NCBI RefSeq assembly: GCF_947654165.1
Contig: NZ_CANTKB010000001.1
Span: forward strand, 196,727 to 260,726
Direction: 5' to 3'
Length of the DNA stretch: 64,000 bases
Source of the DNA: an uncultured Blautia sp.
GTDB taxonomy: Bacteria > Bacillota > Clostridia > Lachnospirales > Lachnospiraceae
Shown here: piece by piece, positions 27,079 to 35,264 of the stretch
How positions within the stretch are numbered: the first letter of the stretch is position 1
Layout: each line of letters opens with the position of its first letter
Notes under the pieces: generated by a model
What the model was told of the DNA's origin: nothing
The model's database searches: none
What the model saw: only the letters and a program-made list of their open reading frames with translations
Program-made: the position numbers and the translations under genes

Positions 27079-27918
27079 TCATCCTTTCAACCCTGAAAAT
27101 GCAATACCTTGAATCAAATATTTCTGTCCAACACAATAAATCAGCACCATAGGAATCAAGGCACACACAGTTCCTGCCATAATCAATCCATATTCTGCTC
27201 CATACTGGGTACGAAACGCTGCCAGTCCCAACTGAATTGTTTTCAACTGGTCGGATGTTAAATACAACATAGGTCCCATATAATCGTTCCACATAAAATT
27301 AAAGGTAAAGATTCCTAAAGTAGCAATTCCTGGTTTACACATAGGAAGAATAATTCTTGCATATATTTTCAGTTCGCCACATCCATCTATTCTGGCTGCC
27401 TCTGAAAGTTCTTCTGGAATCCCAAGCATAAACTGTCTTAATAAAAATACACCGAATGCACTAAATAAATTCATGCAAATTAACGCCATATGACTGTCAT
27501 ACATTCCCATTCCTTTTACAATAATAAACTGAGGAATCATAATAGCATGCCAAGGAACCATCATGGTAGCCAGGTAACACAAAAATATCTTATCACGTCC
27601 CGGATAGTTCAATTTGCTAAAGGAATATGCTGCCAGAGAGCAGGTAATGATTTGTCCTGTTGTTACAATCACTGAAAGTTTTAAGGTATTCAAATAATAT
27701 GTAAGAAACGGAATTCTGGACCACACTTCTTCATAATTAGAAAACCGAAATACTTCTGGAATCCACTTAATAGGATAACTGAAAATTTCATTGTTATTTT
27801 TAAAAGATGATGAAAGTGTCCAGATAAAAGGACTAATCATCAAAAGTCCCACTATCAATAAGACTATAAACAAAATGGTATGATATACCTTCACCCTTGC
27901 TTTATATGATTTAATCAA
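27079..27918 (-). CDS. Carbohydrate ABC transporter permease (MalG-like)
   Basis: A 279-residue inner-membrane permease with six hydrophobic segments and the EAA loop EELSEAARIDGCGELKIYARIILPMCKPGIA. This is the CUT1-family coupling motif that contacts the ATPase. It pairs with the permease encoded 24 bp upstream. No ATPase gene is in the operon, so a shared MsmX-type ATPase from elsewhere is expected, as is common in CUT1 systems of Gram-positives. Confidence 0.92.
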   Translation of the reverse strand: MIKSYKARVKVYHTILFIVLLIVGLLMISPFIWTLSSSFKNNNEIFSYPIKWIPEVFRFSNYEEVWSRIPFLTYYLNTLKLSVIVTTGQIITCSLAAYSFSKLNYPGRDKIFLCYLATMMVPWHAIMIPQFIIVKGMGMYDSHMALICMNLFSAFGVFLLRQFMLGIPEELSEAARIDGCGELKIYARIILPMCKPGIATLGIFTFNFMWNDYMGPMLYLTSDQLKTIQLGLAAFRTQYGAEYGLIMAGTVCALIPMVLIYCVGQKYLIQGIAFSGLKG

Positions 27919-27942
27919 AACGTATTCCTCCTTCTGCTGGCA

Positions 27943-28851
27943 TTACATATAAGTAACCCATTTTTTCTGTCCCTTGAATTGAATCAAAGTAACAATCAGT
28001 ACAATAAGGAACAGGAAATATGCCATAGCAGATGCATAACCAAATTCAAGCTGCTGGAATCCTTCCTGATAAATCCTATATACCAGAACATTTGTAGATC
28101 TTCCAGGTCCTCCCTCTGTCATGATATTAATTAAATCAAACACCTGGAAAGAGCTGATGATGTTTAAAATCACTACCATAAACATGGTAGGAGACAACAT
28201 AGGCAGTGTAATTTTAAAGAATCTTTTCACTGCTCCGGCTCCATCAATTTGGGCTGCCTCATACAGTTGAGATGGTATTGATTGAAGTCCGGCCAGGAGA
28301 ATTACCATATAATATCCTGCATTTTTCCAGATAGCAACAAGCATAACAGACCATAAAGCAGTATCCGAGGAGGCCAGCCACATAGGCGGGTTCTCTATTC
28401 CTAAAGATTGCAAGATCTGATTCAGTGGTCCTGTGTATGGATTAAAAATCAATGCCCACACAATTCCCACTGCCACCATGGAAGTAATGGTTGGAAAAAA
28501 GAACATTGTTTTAAATAGGCCACTCCCCTTAATACCTGCATTGACTGCAACTGCCAAAAGCAAAGATGCTATAATGGTGCCAGGTACAGTCACTAAAGTA
28601 TATAAAAGGTTATTAAAAAAAGACACCTGAAAATATTCGTCCTGAAACATTTTAATATAATTAGAAAGTCCTACAAATTTGGAAAAGCCAAATCCATTAT
28701 AATCTGTAAAAGAGATAAACAATCCCATGACAATGGGAACTGCCATAAAAATAAAAAATCCGATAAAGTTTGGCATAATAAACAAATATCCCTTTAGCCA
28801 TTCTTTTTTAAATTTCTTTTTCTTTACTACTTTTTGTCCGCTCATATCCAT
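27943..28851 (-). CDS. Carbohydrate ABC transporter permease (MalF-like)
   Basis: A 302-residue permease with six membrane segments and the EAA loop PSQLYEAAQIDGAGAVKRFFKITLPMLSPT. The N-terminus is cytoplasmic and basic (KVVKKKKFKKEW). It lies between the solute-binding protein gene (77-bp gap) and the second permease. A second in-frame ATG at 28845 is an equally good start. Confidence 0.92.
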   Translation of the reverse strand: MDMSGQKVVKKKKFKKEWLKGYLFIMPNFIGFFIFMAVPIVMGLFISFTDYNGFGFSKFVGLSNYIKMFQDEYFQVSFFNNLLYTLVTVPGTIIASLLLAVAVNAGIKGSGLFKTMFFFPTITSMVAVGIVWALIFNPYTGPLNQILQSLGIENPPMWLASSDTALWSVMLVAIWKNAGYYMVILLAGLQSIPSQLYEAAQIDGAGAVKRFFKITLPMLSPTMFMVVILNIISSFQVFDLINIMTEGGPGRSTNVLVYRIYQEGFQQLEFGYASAMAYFLFLIVLIVTLIQFKGQKKWVTYM

Positions 28852-28928
28852 TCCTCTCTCTATTGATAGGAAGTGGGGAAGACCTATGCTCAGTACTTCC
28901 CCACAAAATGATAACTATTTCATTACCC

Positions 28929-30206
28929 CTACTCGCTCATAACCTCTTTGCGTTGTTTTTCAAAATTACTCATGGTCTCATCAATATCTTTTTCACCTAA
29001 AAGATACAGCTCTGCATTTTCCTTTAAAGCAGTAAGTAATTCCCCATATTTCACATATGCTGGTGTTTCTAAAACTTTTTTTGCATTAAATACAACATCT
29101 ACAATACTTTCTTTTCCTACGACATCTGCGAATACTTCTTTTGCCTCATCTCCGGAATAAGCAGGAAGCATTCCATATTTTGGAAGAACTGTAGATCCAC
29201 CTTCACCACATAAGTATTTCAGGAACTCAAAACTCTCTTCTTTATGTTTTGCATCTTTTGGAATACCTGCAAACTGGAACTGGCCCCAGGTTGTTCCTGG
29301 CTCTACACCTTCTGGAACGGGCATAGGTGCTACATTCCAGTTAATATCTGTTTTTCCATCTTTTTGATCTGTTAAAAGCATATTAATCAACCATTCCCCT
29401 TGCGGCATCATAGCTACTTTTTTATTTTCAAAGTCTGCCAGATACTGAGAATTTGTTGCCTGTATTTCTGCCATAGACACATGTGATTTATCTTCATTCA
29501 TAAACCGATTTAAATACTCTAAAGATTGTTTAACGGGTGTAACATCATCGGAATTTAAATAGCATCCCTGCTGTGTCGCAATGGCATGATAAATATCCCA
29601 ATTAATCCAATAGCCGCCATACTGCTTTCCATCACTTGATGTAAGTTTCTTTGCCATCTCCGCATATTCATCCCAGGTCATTTGCTCAGGCATAGTAATC
29701 CCCGCATCTTTTAGCATATCTTCATTATAAAACAGCATCCAACAAGTAGACCTGGTAGGCAACGCCCATACCTTTCCCTCTGGATAAGATGCATCCCACA
29801 TAGAACCGTATTTACTAATATCTAAATCACTACTCTCTACCATTTCGGTAAGGTCTACAAGCGCACCTGAACCTTGAAATTGCTGAACTTGATTCAGAGT
29901 TCGGATATCTACTATATCTGCATCACTTCCTGCTGAAAGCATAACTTTTAACTTATCATCATAGCTATCATTTGCAATACTTACAATTTCTACTGTGACA
30001 TCATCCTGGCTCTTATTATAATTTTCAGCGATTTCTGTCATATAATTTTCTTCATCGCTCCAGATATAAAATTTCAGATTTACCTTTCCATCTTCTGTCT
30101 TTGCTGATTCTGCTTCTTTATTACCTCCACTTCCTCCGCATCCTGTCAGCATACCTGCTGCCATCACAGCACTCATAATGCCTGCTACTATTTGTTTCTT
30201 CTTCAT
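28929..30206 (-). CDS. Carbohydrate ABC transporter solute-binding lipoprotein
   Basis: A 425-residue protein from the ATG at 30206 (AGGAGG upstream). A signal with lipobox LTGCGG at about residues 19-24 anchors it outside the membrane; a Gly/Ser/Glu linker follows. The mature part has the CUT1 family 1 pattern: VNLKFYIWSDEENYMTEIAENYNK, VWALPTRSTCWMLFYNEDMLKDAG and MMPQGEWLINM. As first gene of the SBP-permease-permease-GH42-GH3 operon it sets the substrate, probably a galactose- or xylose-containing oligosaccharide. Its promoter region is shared with the divergent two-component system at 30364. Confidence 0.92.
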   Translation of the reverse strand: MKKKQIVAGIMSAVMAAGMLTGCGGSGGNKEAESAKTEDGKVNLKFYIWSDEENYMTEIAENYNKSQDDVTVEIVSIANDSYDDKLKVMLSAGSDADIVDIRTLNQVQQFQGSGALVDLTEMVESSDLDISKYGSMWDASYPEGKVWALPTRSTCWMLFYNEDMLKDAGITMPEQMTWDEYAEMAKKLTSSDGKQYGGYWINWDIYHAIATQQGCYLNSDDVTPVKQSLEYLNRFMNEDKSHVSMAEIQATNSQYLADFENKKVAMMPQGEWLINMLLTDQKDGKTDINWNVAPMPVPEGVEPGTTWGQFQFAGIPKDAKHKEESFEFLKYLCGEGGSTVLPKYGMLPAYSGDEAKEVFADVVGKESIVDVVFNAKKVLETPAYVKYGELLTALKENAELYLLGEKDIDETMSNFEKQRKEVMSE

Positions 30207-30263
30207 ATTTGCCTCCTTTTTGTCAAATCTCCTCGACTTGACCATGTATATTTGTTTTGCTAT

Positions 30264-30287
30264 ACTAACTATACAACAGACTAACTA
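30264..30287 (-). promoter_or_regulatory. Direct repeat ACTAACTA, candidate operator before the sugar ABC operon
   Basis: ACTAACTA occurs at 30264-30271 and again at 30280-30287, a 16-bp period. It lies about 60-80 bp upstream of the binding-protein start. No strong -35/-10 pair is evident on the minus strand, so activation is likely. Confidence 0.5.
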
Positions 30288-30295
30288 AATCAGAT

Positions 30296-30344
30296 AGGTT
30301 GAAATTTTATCCACCTTTTTTTATTTTACTACATCTGTTACACT
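30296..30344 (+). promoter_or_regulatory. Candidate activator site and -10 box of the two-component operon
   Basis: AGGTTGAAATTTTATCC (from 30296) followed by TACACT (30339-30344), 20 bp before the kinase ATG. It repeats the arrangement seen before GH43 at 21177-21226, which suggests autoregulation by the response regulator encoded here. Confidence 0.5.
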
Positions 30345-30363
30345 AAAAAAGAGGGCATATTTT

Positions 30364-31893
30364 ATGTTTTATTTCTTGATTTTAATTTTGGCTTTGATAC
30401 TATTCTTAAGCATTTTATATTTTAGAGGGAACAAAAATCATACAGCGCTTATTTTTTTGCTCTTGTCCTATTTTGTTGCCCTTTGTTCTATGGTTATTTA
30501 TATCTCCAAAGATACTTATTATTATAATCTCATAAAATCTTACTTTTATCTTCCTAACTTTATTTGGAGATGGTTCTTCTTTTTAAAAATTAGTAAGATA
30601 AATTTAATCCGCCTAATGAATCTTTCCAGCCTTAGTATTGTAATTATCAGCACCTATTTTGCTTTTTCTTTTTGTCAGCCAAAGAAGTGCCTTACAGAAA
30701 AAATTCTAAAAACATGTGTGTGGCTGCATTGTATTTTCCTTGCAGTATTATATGATCCTGCAATTAATTATAAGCTATACTACTACTTGTATCCAAAACA
30801 CCTGACCGTTGCCCAATATGAAAATATGGAACTTTTCATTATGCAAATTACCAGACTCTGTAACAATGTTATTATTTTATCTTGCATGATGTTTCTGCTT
30901 ATTGCCTTGCGTAACTCTCCAAAATTAAAGTTATTTTTATTTAATCATTGTTTTTTATGCATTAGTTTTGGAATTTTTTCATTGGTATATGTATTCTTTA
31001 TCTCTCTGGCTCCTGGTTTCTTTTTGAGAATTTCAAAAATTGCCGGAACTCACACATACCGTTCTATTCATTTAAGCAGTCATTCTGTATTTTATGATGT
31101 TTTTCCTTATTTCTTGATTGCAGCTGCAGCCCTACTGACTTACTGTACTTATTGGCTTGCAACACTTACAAACAAAATGGCATTATCAGAATTTAGTATT
31201 TCAAAAGAAATAAGTTCTTCAGAAACAACTTCAAAAATTTTTTGTCATTATATAAAGAATGAAATTCTCGCCTTGGAATCTGAGGCAGAACTTCTCACAC
31301 CCTCCACGGAAGAGAAAGAAATTTTAAATAATATAAAAAAACGTTGTGAAACACTCTATTCCAGAATTGATGAAATTCATCGTAGTACTAAAACAAGTGA
31401 ATTGAATTTAAAACTCTACTCTCTCCAAGAAATCCTAGAGAAAACTCTTAAAAATTTCTCTCTGGAGTTATCTGGAATTTCTGTCATCAGAAACTATCCC
31501 AAAGAAACTATTTGGGCTATGGTAGATTCTGTTTATATGGAGCAAGCAATTCACAATATCATAAAAAATTCTTTGGATGCCATGAAGGATACTTCAAAAG
31601 AACAAAAAAACCTTACTTTAACTTTGAAAACCAACAGACGATATGCCTGGATGGAAATCAAAGACACTGGAAAAGGAATTTCAAAAGAGAACCTGGAGCA
31701 AATTTTCTTACCTTTTTATTCTTCTCATCCTTATTCCAAGCACTGGGGAATCGGACTTACTCTCACTTACAAAATTATCCATGCTCATGAAGGAAAAATA
31801 GATGTAGCCAGTACATTAGGAAAAGGAACTGCTACCAGAATTTTTCTTCCTCTTGTAGTAAAAGAAGGACAATACAACCGACATTACTTATAA
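30364..31893 (+). CDS. Sensor histidine kinase
   Basis: A 509-residue kinase. The first 270 residues are hydrophobic with about seven to eight membrane segments. Phosphoacceptor H295 is in IFCHYIKNEI, followed by an ATPase domain with HNIIKNSLDAM, DTGKGIS and HWGIGLTLTYKI. There is no large extracellular sensor domain, so it senses within the membrane or indirectly. The response regulator starts 22 bp later. It is divergent from the sugar ABC/GH42/GH3 operon, which it probably controls together with the GH43 gene. Confidence 0.88.
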   Translation: MFYFLILILALILFLSILYFRGNKNHTALIFLLLSYFVALCSMVIYISKDTYYYNLIKSYFYLPNFIWRWFFFLKISKINLIRLMNLSSLSIVIISTYFAFSFCQPKKCLTEKILKTCVWLHCIFLAVLYDPAINYKLYYYLYPKHLTVAQYENMELFIMQITRLCNNVIILSCMMFLLIALRNSPKLKLFLFNHCFLCISFGIFSLVYVFFISLAPGFFLRISKIAGTHTYRSIHLSSHSVFYDVFPYFLIAAAALLTYCTYWLATLTNKMALSEFSISKEISSSETTSKIFCHYIKNEILALESEAELLTPSTEEKEILNNIKKRCETLYSRIDEIHRSTKTSELNLKLYSLQEILEKTLKNFSLELSGISVIRNYPKETIWAMVDSVYMEQAIHNIIKNSLDAMKDTSKEQKNLTLTLKTNRRYAWMEIKDTGKGISKENLEQIFLPFYSSHPYSKHWGIGLTLTYKIIHAHEGKIDVASTLGKGTATRIFLPLVVKEGQYNRHYL

Positions 31894-31915
31894 GAAAAAG
31901 AAAGGAACGCCAACC

Positions 31916-32611
31916 ATGATAGAACCTATCAAAGTAATCATAGCGGAAGACATTCTGCCGATTCGTAAACGCTACGTAAAAATTTTAAACAGTCATCCTG
32001 AAATTAAGGTGTTGGCTGATGTAGACAATGGAGTTGAGGTCTGTCAAAAAGCCAAAGAATTAAAGCCGGATGTTATTCTTATGGATATTGAGATGGAATG
32101 TAAAGATGCTGGAATACGAGCTACTGGGGAAATTTTATCAGAAAACCCTAATATAAAAATCATCATACTTACAGTTTATGAAGAAGATGAGTTGATTTTT
32201 TCTGCTTTTCGTCTGGGTGCCTGTGATTATATTCTAAAAAATGCCTCTGAAGAAGAAATCCTCCAGGGCGTGATCGGTGCTTATCATAATTCATCTCCTA
32301 TCCGCCCTGAAATTGCAGACAAAATACGCAATGAATTTCAACGGGTCAAGACTTATGAAAGTAGCTTTCTTTTCATGCTCAATTTACTGTCAACACTGAC
32401 TCCACGGGAACTTGATACTTTATATTTACTTTCTAACGGATATAGTAAAAAAGATGTGTGCGAATTACGTTGTGTAGAAATGAGCACTGTAAAATCCCAG
32501 GTGCACAATATATTGAAAAAATTCAACAAGAAAAAAATAACAGATGTCATTACCACGGATGCGGAACGACATCTGCTTGGAACAATTCTTCAGAACCATC
32601 CAAAAAAATAA
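31916..32611 (+). CDS. NarL/LuxR-type response regulator
   Basis: A 231-residue regulator. The receiver domain has acidic E11/D12, phosphoacceptor D57 (VILMDIEM) and K in DYILKNAS. The C-terminal LuxR helix-turn-helix is LTPRELDTLYLLSNGYSKKDVCELRCVEMSTVKSQVHNILKKF. Most glycan loci of this group use AraC (YesN-type) response regulators, so a NarL type next to a CUT1 importer is less usual. It ends 1 bp from the convergent hisD-like gene. Confidence 0.92.
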   Translation: MIEPIKVIIAEDILPIRKRYVKILNSHPEIKVLADVDNGVEVCQKAKELKPDVILMDIEMECKDAGIRATGEILSENPNIKIIILTVYEEDELIFSAFRLGACDYILKNASEEEILQGVIGAYHNSSPIRPEIADKIRNEFQRVKTYESSFLFMLNLLSTLTPRELDTLYLLSNGYSKKDVCELRCVEMSTVKSQVHNILKKFNKKKITDVITTDAERHLLGTILQNHPKK

Positions 32612-32612
32612 A

Positions 32613-33878
32613 CTATTTTTTCATCCTTACTTCAGCTGCCTGTGCGTGTCCCATAAGACCCTCTCCCCTGGCCATTCTGGATACTAAAGGTGCCAGATTT
32701 TGCATGGCATCCTTTGTCATATGCTGATACGTACAGGTCTTCAAAAACGTACCAACCCACACACCGCCTGTATATCTGGCCGCTCGCAGGGTGGGAAGGG
32801 TGTGGTTGGTTCCAGAAGCATAGTCCCCAAATACTTCTGCTGTGTTTTCTCCCATAAAGAGGGAACCATAGTTATAGAGCATCTCAGACACTTCTTCTGG
32901 ATTCCTAAGGTTTAATTCCAAATGCTCTGGCGCATACTCATTCGCCAATTGTACCGCTTCTTCCAAAGAATTCACGAAAATCACCTCACCATAAACTTCC
33001 CATGATTTTCTGGCAATTTCCCTAGTCTCAAGCTCCAACAATTCTTTCTCAACTGCTTCTATCACTTCTTTTCCAAATTCTTCTTCTGTAGTAATCAGAA
33101 TGCCTTTGGCATTGGGATCATGTTCTGACTGTGCTAATAAATCTGCTGCTACAATCTCCGGTGTCCCACTTCCGTCTGCAATAATCAACACTTCGCTGGG
33201 ACCTGCTACAAAATCAATTCCTACCTGACCGTAACACTGCCGTTTTGCTTCCGTAACAAAACGATTACCAGGCCCCACAATCATATCAACTGGTTTGATT
33301 TCCTGGGTTCCATAAGAAAATGCTGCAATGGACTGTGCACCTCCTACTGCATAAATTTCATCTGCTCCTGCAATATCCATGGCCACTAAAGTCTTGGGAT
33401 TGATTCTATTCGTTCCTTTCATAACTGGAGAGCAGGCTGTCACTCGCTCTACACCTGCTGTTTTCGCTGGGATTATTAACATCAGAGCTGTAGAATACAA
33501 AGGATAATTTCCTCCCGGTACATAACAGCAACAGGATTTTACAGGAATAATCCTGTGTCCTAAAAAAATCCCCTGCACCGGACTGAACTTTTCCAATGGT
33601 CTTACGGTTTCTTTTTGTGCCTTGGCAAAAGCCCTGATATTGGCTGCCGCTGCCTTTAAATCTTCAATCTCCTGTACAGTAAGCTGGCTGTATGCCTCCT
33701 GAATTTCTTCTTTGCTCACGCGCAATGTTTCCCTGGTACAGCCGTCAAATTTCAGACTATATTCTTTTAAAGCAATATCCTTTTTCTCTCTTACATAATC
33801 AATCATCTCTTCCACTGTTTTTGTAAGGTTTCTTCTATCTTCTTCTGTCCGCTGACAGGATTTTTTCATGATTTTCAT
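32613..33878 (-). CDS. Histidinol-dehydrogenase family NAD-dependent dehydrogenase, non-his context
   Basis: A 421-residue HisD-fold protein, start at 33878 with GGAG 9 bases upstream. Residues equivalent to the zinc and catalytic set of HisD are all present: Q250 and H253 (AQSEHDP), E318-H319 (APEHLEL), D352 (GDYASG) and H411 (GLMGHAQ). The segment after the NH-LPT motif, RAARYTGGVWVGTFLKTCTYQHM, differs from the classic HisD sequence. No other his genes are near. HisD relatives outside his operons include HpsN-type alcohol dehydrogenases acting on other polyols such as sulfopropanediol, so the true substrate may be a different 1,2-diol or amino alcohol. It is divergent from a MerR-type regulator and has a MerR-style promoter. 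Confidence 0.8.
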   Translation of the reverse strand: MKIMKKSCQRTEEDRRNLTKTVEEMIDYVREKKDIALKEYSLKFDGCTRETLRVSKEEIQEAYSQLTVQEIEDLKAAAANIRAFAKAQKETVRPLEKFSPVQGIFLGHRIIPVKSCCCYVPGGNYPLYSTALMLIIPAKTAGVERVTACSPVMKGTNRINPKTLVAMDIAGADEIYAVGGAQSIAAFSYGTQEIKPVDMIVGPGNRFVTEAKRQCYGQVGIDFVAGPSEVLIIADGSGTPEIVAADLLAQSEHDPNAKGILITTEEEFGKEVIEAVEKELLELETREIARKSWEVYGEVIFVNSLEEAVQLANEYAPEHLELNLRNPEEVSEMLYNYGSLFMGENTAEVFGDYASGTNHTLPTLRAARYTGGVWVGTFLKTCTYQHMTKDAMQNLAPLVSRMARGEGLMGHAQAAEVRMKK

Positions 33879-33910
33879 ATGCTTCTTTCTCCTTATTTTT
33901 TATTTCTGCC

Positions 33911-33941
33911 ATTGTAGAATATGGAGTCTAGCCCGTGTCAA
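33911..33941 (-). promoter_or_regulatory. MerR-type promoter (19-bp spacer) of the hisD-like gene
   Basis: On the minus strand TTGACA (33936-33941) and TACAAT (33911-33916) are separated by 19 bp instead of 17, the geometry of MerR-activated promoters. The spacer has a short dyad (TAGA...TCTA). Confidence 0.6.
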
Positions 33942-33971
33942 CCTGCCTTTTTCTAAAAATCCCCAAAAAAC

Positions 33972-33996
33972 CTGGAGTATACTCCAGATTTATGAT
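33972..33996 (+). promoter_or_regulatory. Palindromic operator and -10 box of the MerR-family gene
   Basis: CTGGAGTATACTCCAG (33972-33987) is a perfect 16-bp palindrome ending 3 bp before TATGAT (33991-33996). This is where MerR operators sit between -35 and -10. The -35 hexamer at 33966-33971 is poor. ACTCC/GGAGT half-sites are typical of MerR operators. Confidence 0.6.
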
Positions 33997-34022
33997 AGGA
34001 TAAAAAACAGGAGGTGCTTCAT

Positions 34023-35258
34023 ATGCGAATCGGAAAAGTATCGGAACTATATCATATTTCTGTCGACAATCTATATTATTATATCAAATACGGCCTTCTG
34101 GTTCCTCCAAGACCAAAGGGACAATATGTCTTTGACCAGGCTACCCTTAAGGATTTGGAATGGATTCTGGAATTAAAGGAGCTAGATTTTTCTCTTCGAG
34201 AAATTCACATTATCCTCTCCTTGAAGCGTATCTCTGGTTTGGCAGACCCCCAGGATGTGGAAGAATTAAAGGCTATCTATACTGGAAAACGCGATTTCTG
34301 TCTTCAGGAAATTCAGCAAAAACAAGAAATCATTGGGCATCTGGAAGAAAAAATCAAAGAACTTGACCAACATCCTGTTTCTGCTGCCTTGAAAACAGGG
34401 GTTCCCCTGTCCATGCTATCGCTTCTTTGTTGCCCTGTATGCAAGGGCTCCCTATCTCTTACAGATGTGGAAATGGATCAACGTTTTCTCTACCATGGTA
34501 CTCTTGGATGCTCCTGCGGCTATGAAGCAGTCATTAATAAGGGAATTCTCATGACCCCTAATAAGAATACTAATCTTCAGGACACCCCTGATGTAACCAG
34601 AGAATTATATAAAGACCTTCCACCTCAATTAATTACCATGTTTCAGCGCTCCTACAACTGGATGCTGGAACATATGGAGCAGATAAATCTTCACCACAAA
34701 GTCATTGCAGAAACCTATATCAATGCCTGGTTTTTCATGCATAACCACCTGGAATATCTGCCGGCTGACAGCCAGTATCTGGTCATTGACAAATATCCGG
34801 AAACCTTGCTGATGTATAAACACCTCATTGAAAAGCAACGACCGGATCTGGATATTCTCTATCTGGCAGACAGCAGTACAATTTTTCCTCTAAAATCAGA
34901 ATGCATTGATATCCATCTGGATTTTTTTGCTGTAAATGAGCACAATTTCTATCATGATACTTTTTTATACCGTGAAATCATGCCTTATCTGAAAAAGCAG
35001 GCTGATTTTATCGGAACGTATTTTTATTTTGAGCATGCTCCCAGATCTATGCGCCTGTTACTGAGCACATATCCTGAATGTTATTCCAAGAATTTCAGTC
35101 TTGCTTATTTTCATCAGTCTCTGAAAGAAGAAAACATCGAAATTCTTGCAGAAGAAGACTGTGGTTTTACTACAGATTCCGGAAACAACCTGGGATTTGG
35201 CTTTCATGTGAAGGGAGAAAAAATGCACCTTCTTCCGTATCACGGAAAAAGGTGCTGA
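34023..35258 (+). CDS. MerR regulator fused to a zinc-knuckle and degenerate methyltransferase-like domain
   Basis: A 411-residue protein from the ATG at 34023 (GGAGG 8 bases upstream). Residues 1-70 are a MerR winged helix (MRIGKVSELYHISVDNLYYYIKYGLL). A coiled coil follows at about 85-118. Residues 132-175 form a probable zinc knuckle (CCPVC at 136-140, CSC at 163-165, then NKGIL), similar to the N-terminus of RlmA-type or Trm112-like proteins. The remaining 230 residues look like a class I methyltransferase fold (AETYINAWFFMHNHLEYLP, QYLVIDKYPETLLMYK, LADSSTIFPLKSECIDI). The glycine-rich SAM loop after the first strand is replaced by DKYPE. I infer a regulator whose effector domain is a methyltransferase relic, paired with the divergent hisD-like gene. 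I know no characterised protein with this layout. Confidence 0.75.
   Translation: MRIGKVSELYHISVDNLYYYIKYGLLVPPRPKGQYVFDQATLKDLEWILELKELDFSLREIHIILSLKRISGLADPQDVEELKAIYTGKRDFCLQEIQQKQEIIGHLEEKIKELDQHPVSAALKTGVPLSMLSLLCCPVCKGSLSLTDVEMDQRFLYHGTLGCSCGYEAVINKGILMTPNKNTNLQDTPDVTRELYKDLPPQLITMFQRSYNWMLEHMEQINLHHKVIAETYINAWFFMHNHLEYLPADSQYLVIDKYPETLLMYKHLIEKQRPDLDILYLADSSTIFPLKSECIDIHLDFFAVNEHNFYHDTFLYREIMPYLKKQADFIGTYFYFEHAPRSMRLLLSTYPECYSKNFSLAYFHQSLKEENIEILAEEDCGFTTDSGNNLGFGFHVKGEKMHLLPYHGKRC
35217..35255 (-). terminator. Intrinsic terminator of the molybdenum hydroxylase/M18 operon inside the merR-type gene end
   Basis: On the minus strand GCACCTTTTTCCG (35243-35255) pairs with CGGAAGAAGGTGC (35225-35237) across a 5-base loop and is followed by ATTTTTT. 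It lies 10 bp after the M18 stop, within the last codons of the convergent MerR-type gene. Confidence 0.8.
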
Positions 35259-35264
35259 TAAGAT

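Noticed and set aside
32613..33878. Annotation as biosynthetic hisD
   Set aside because: No his neighbours, a MerR-type promoter, and an atypical C-terminal substrate region; the symbol is withheld.
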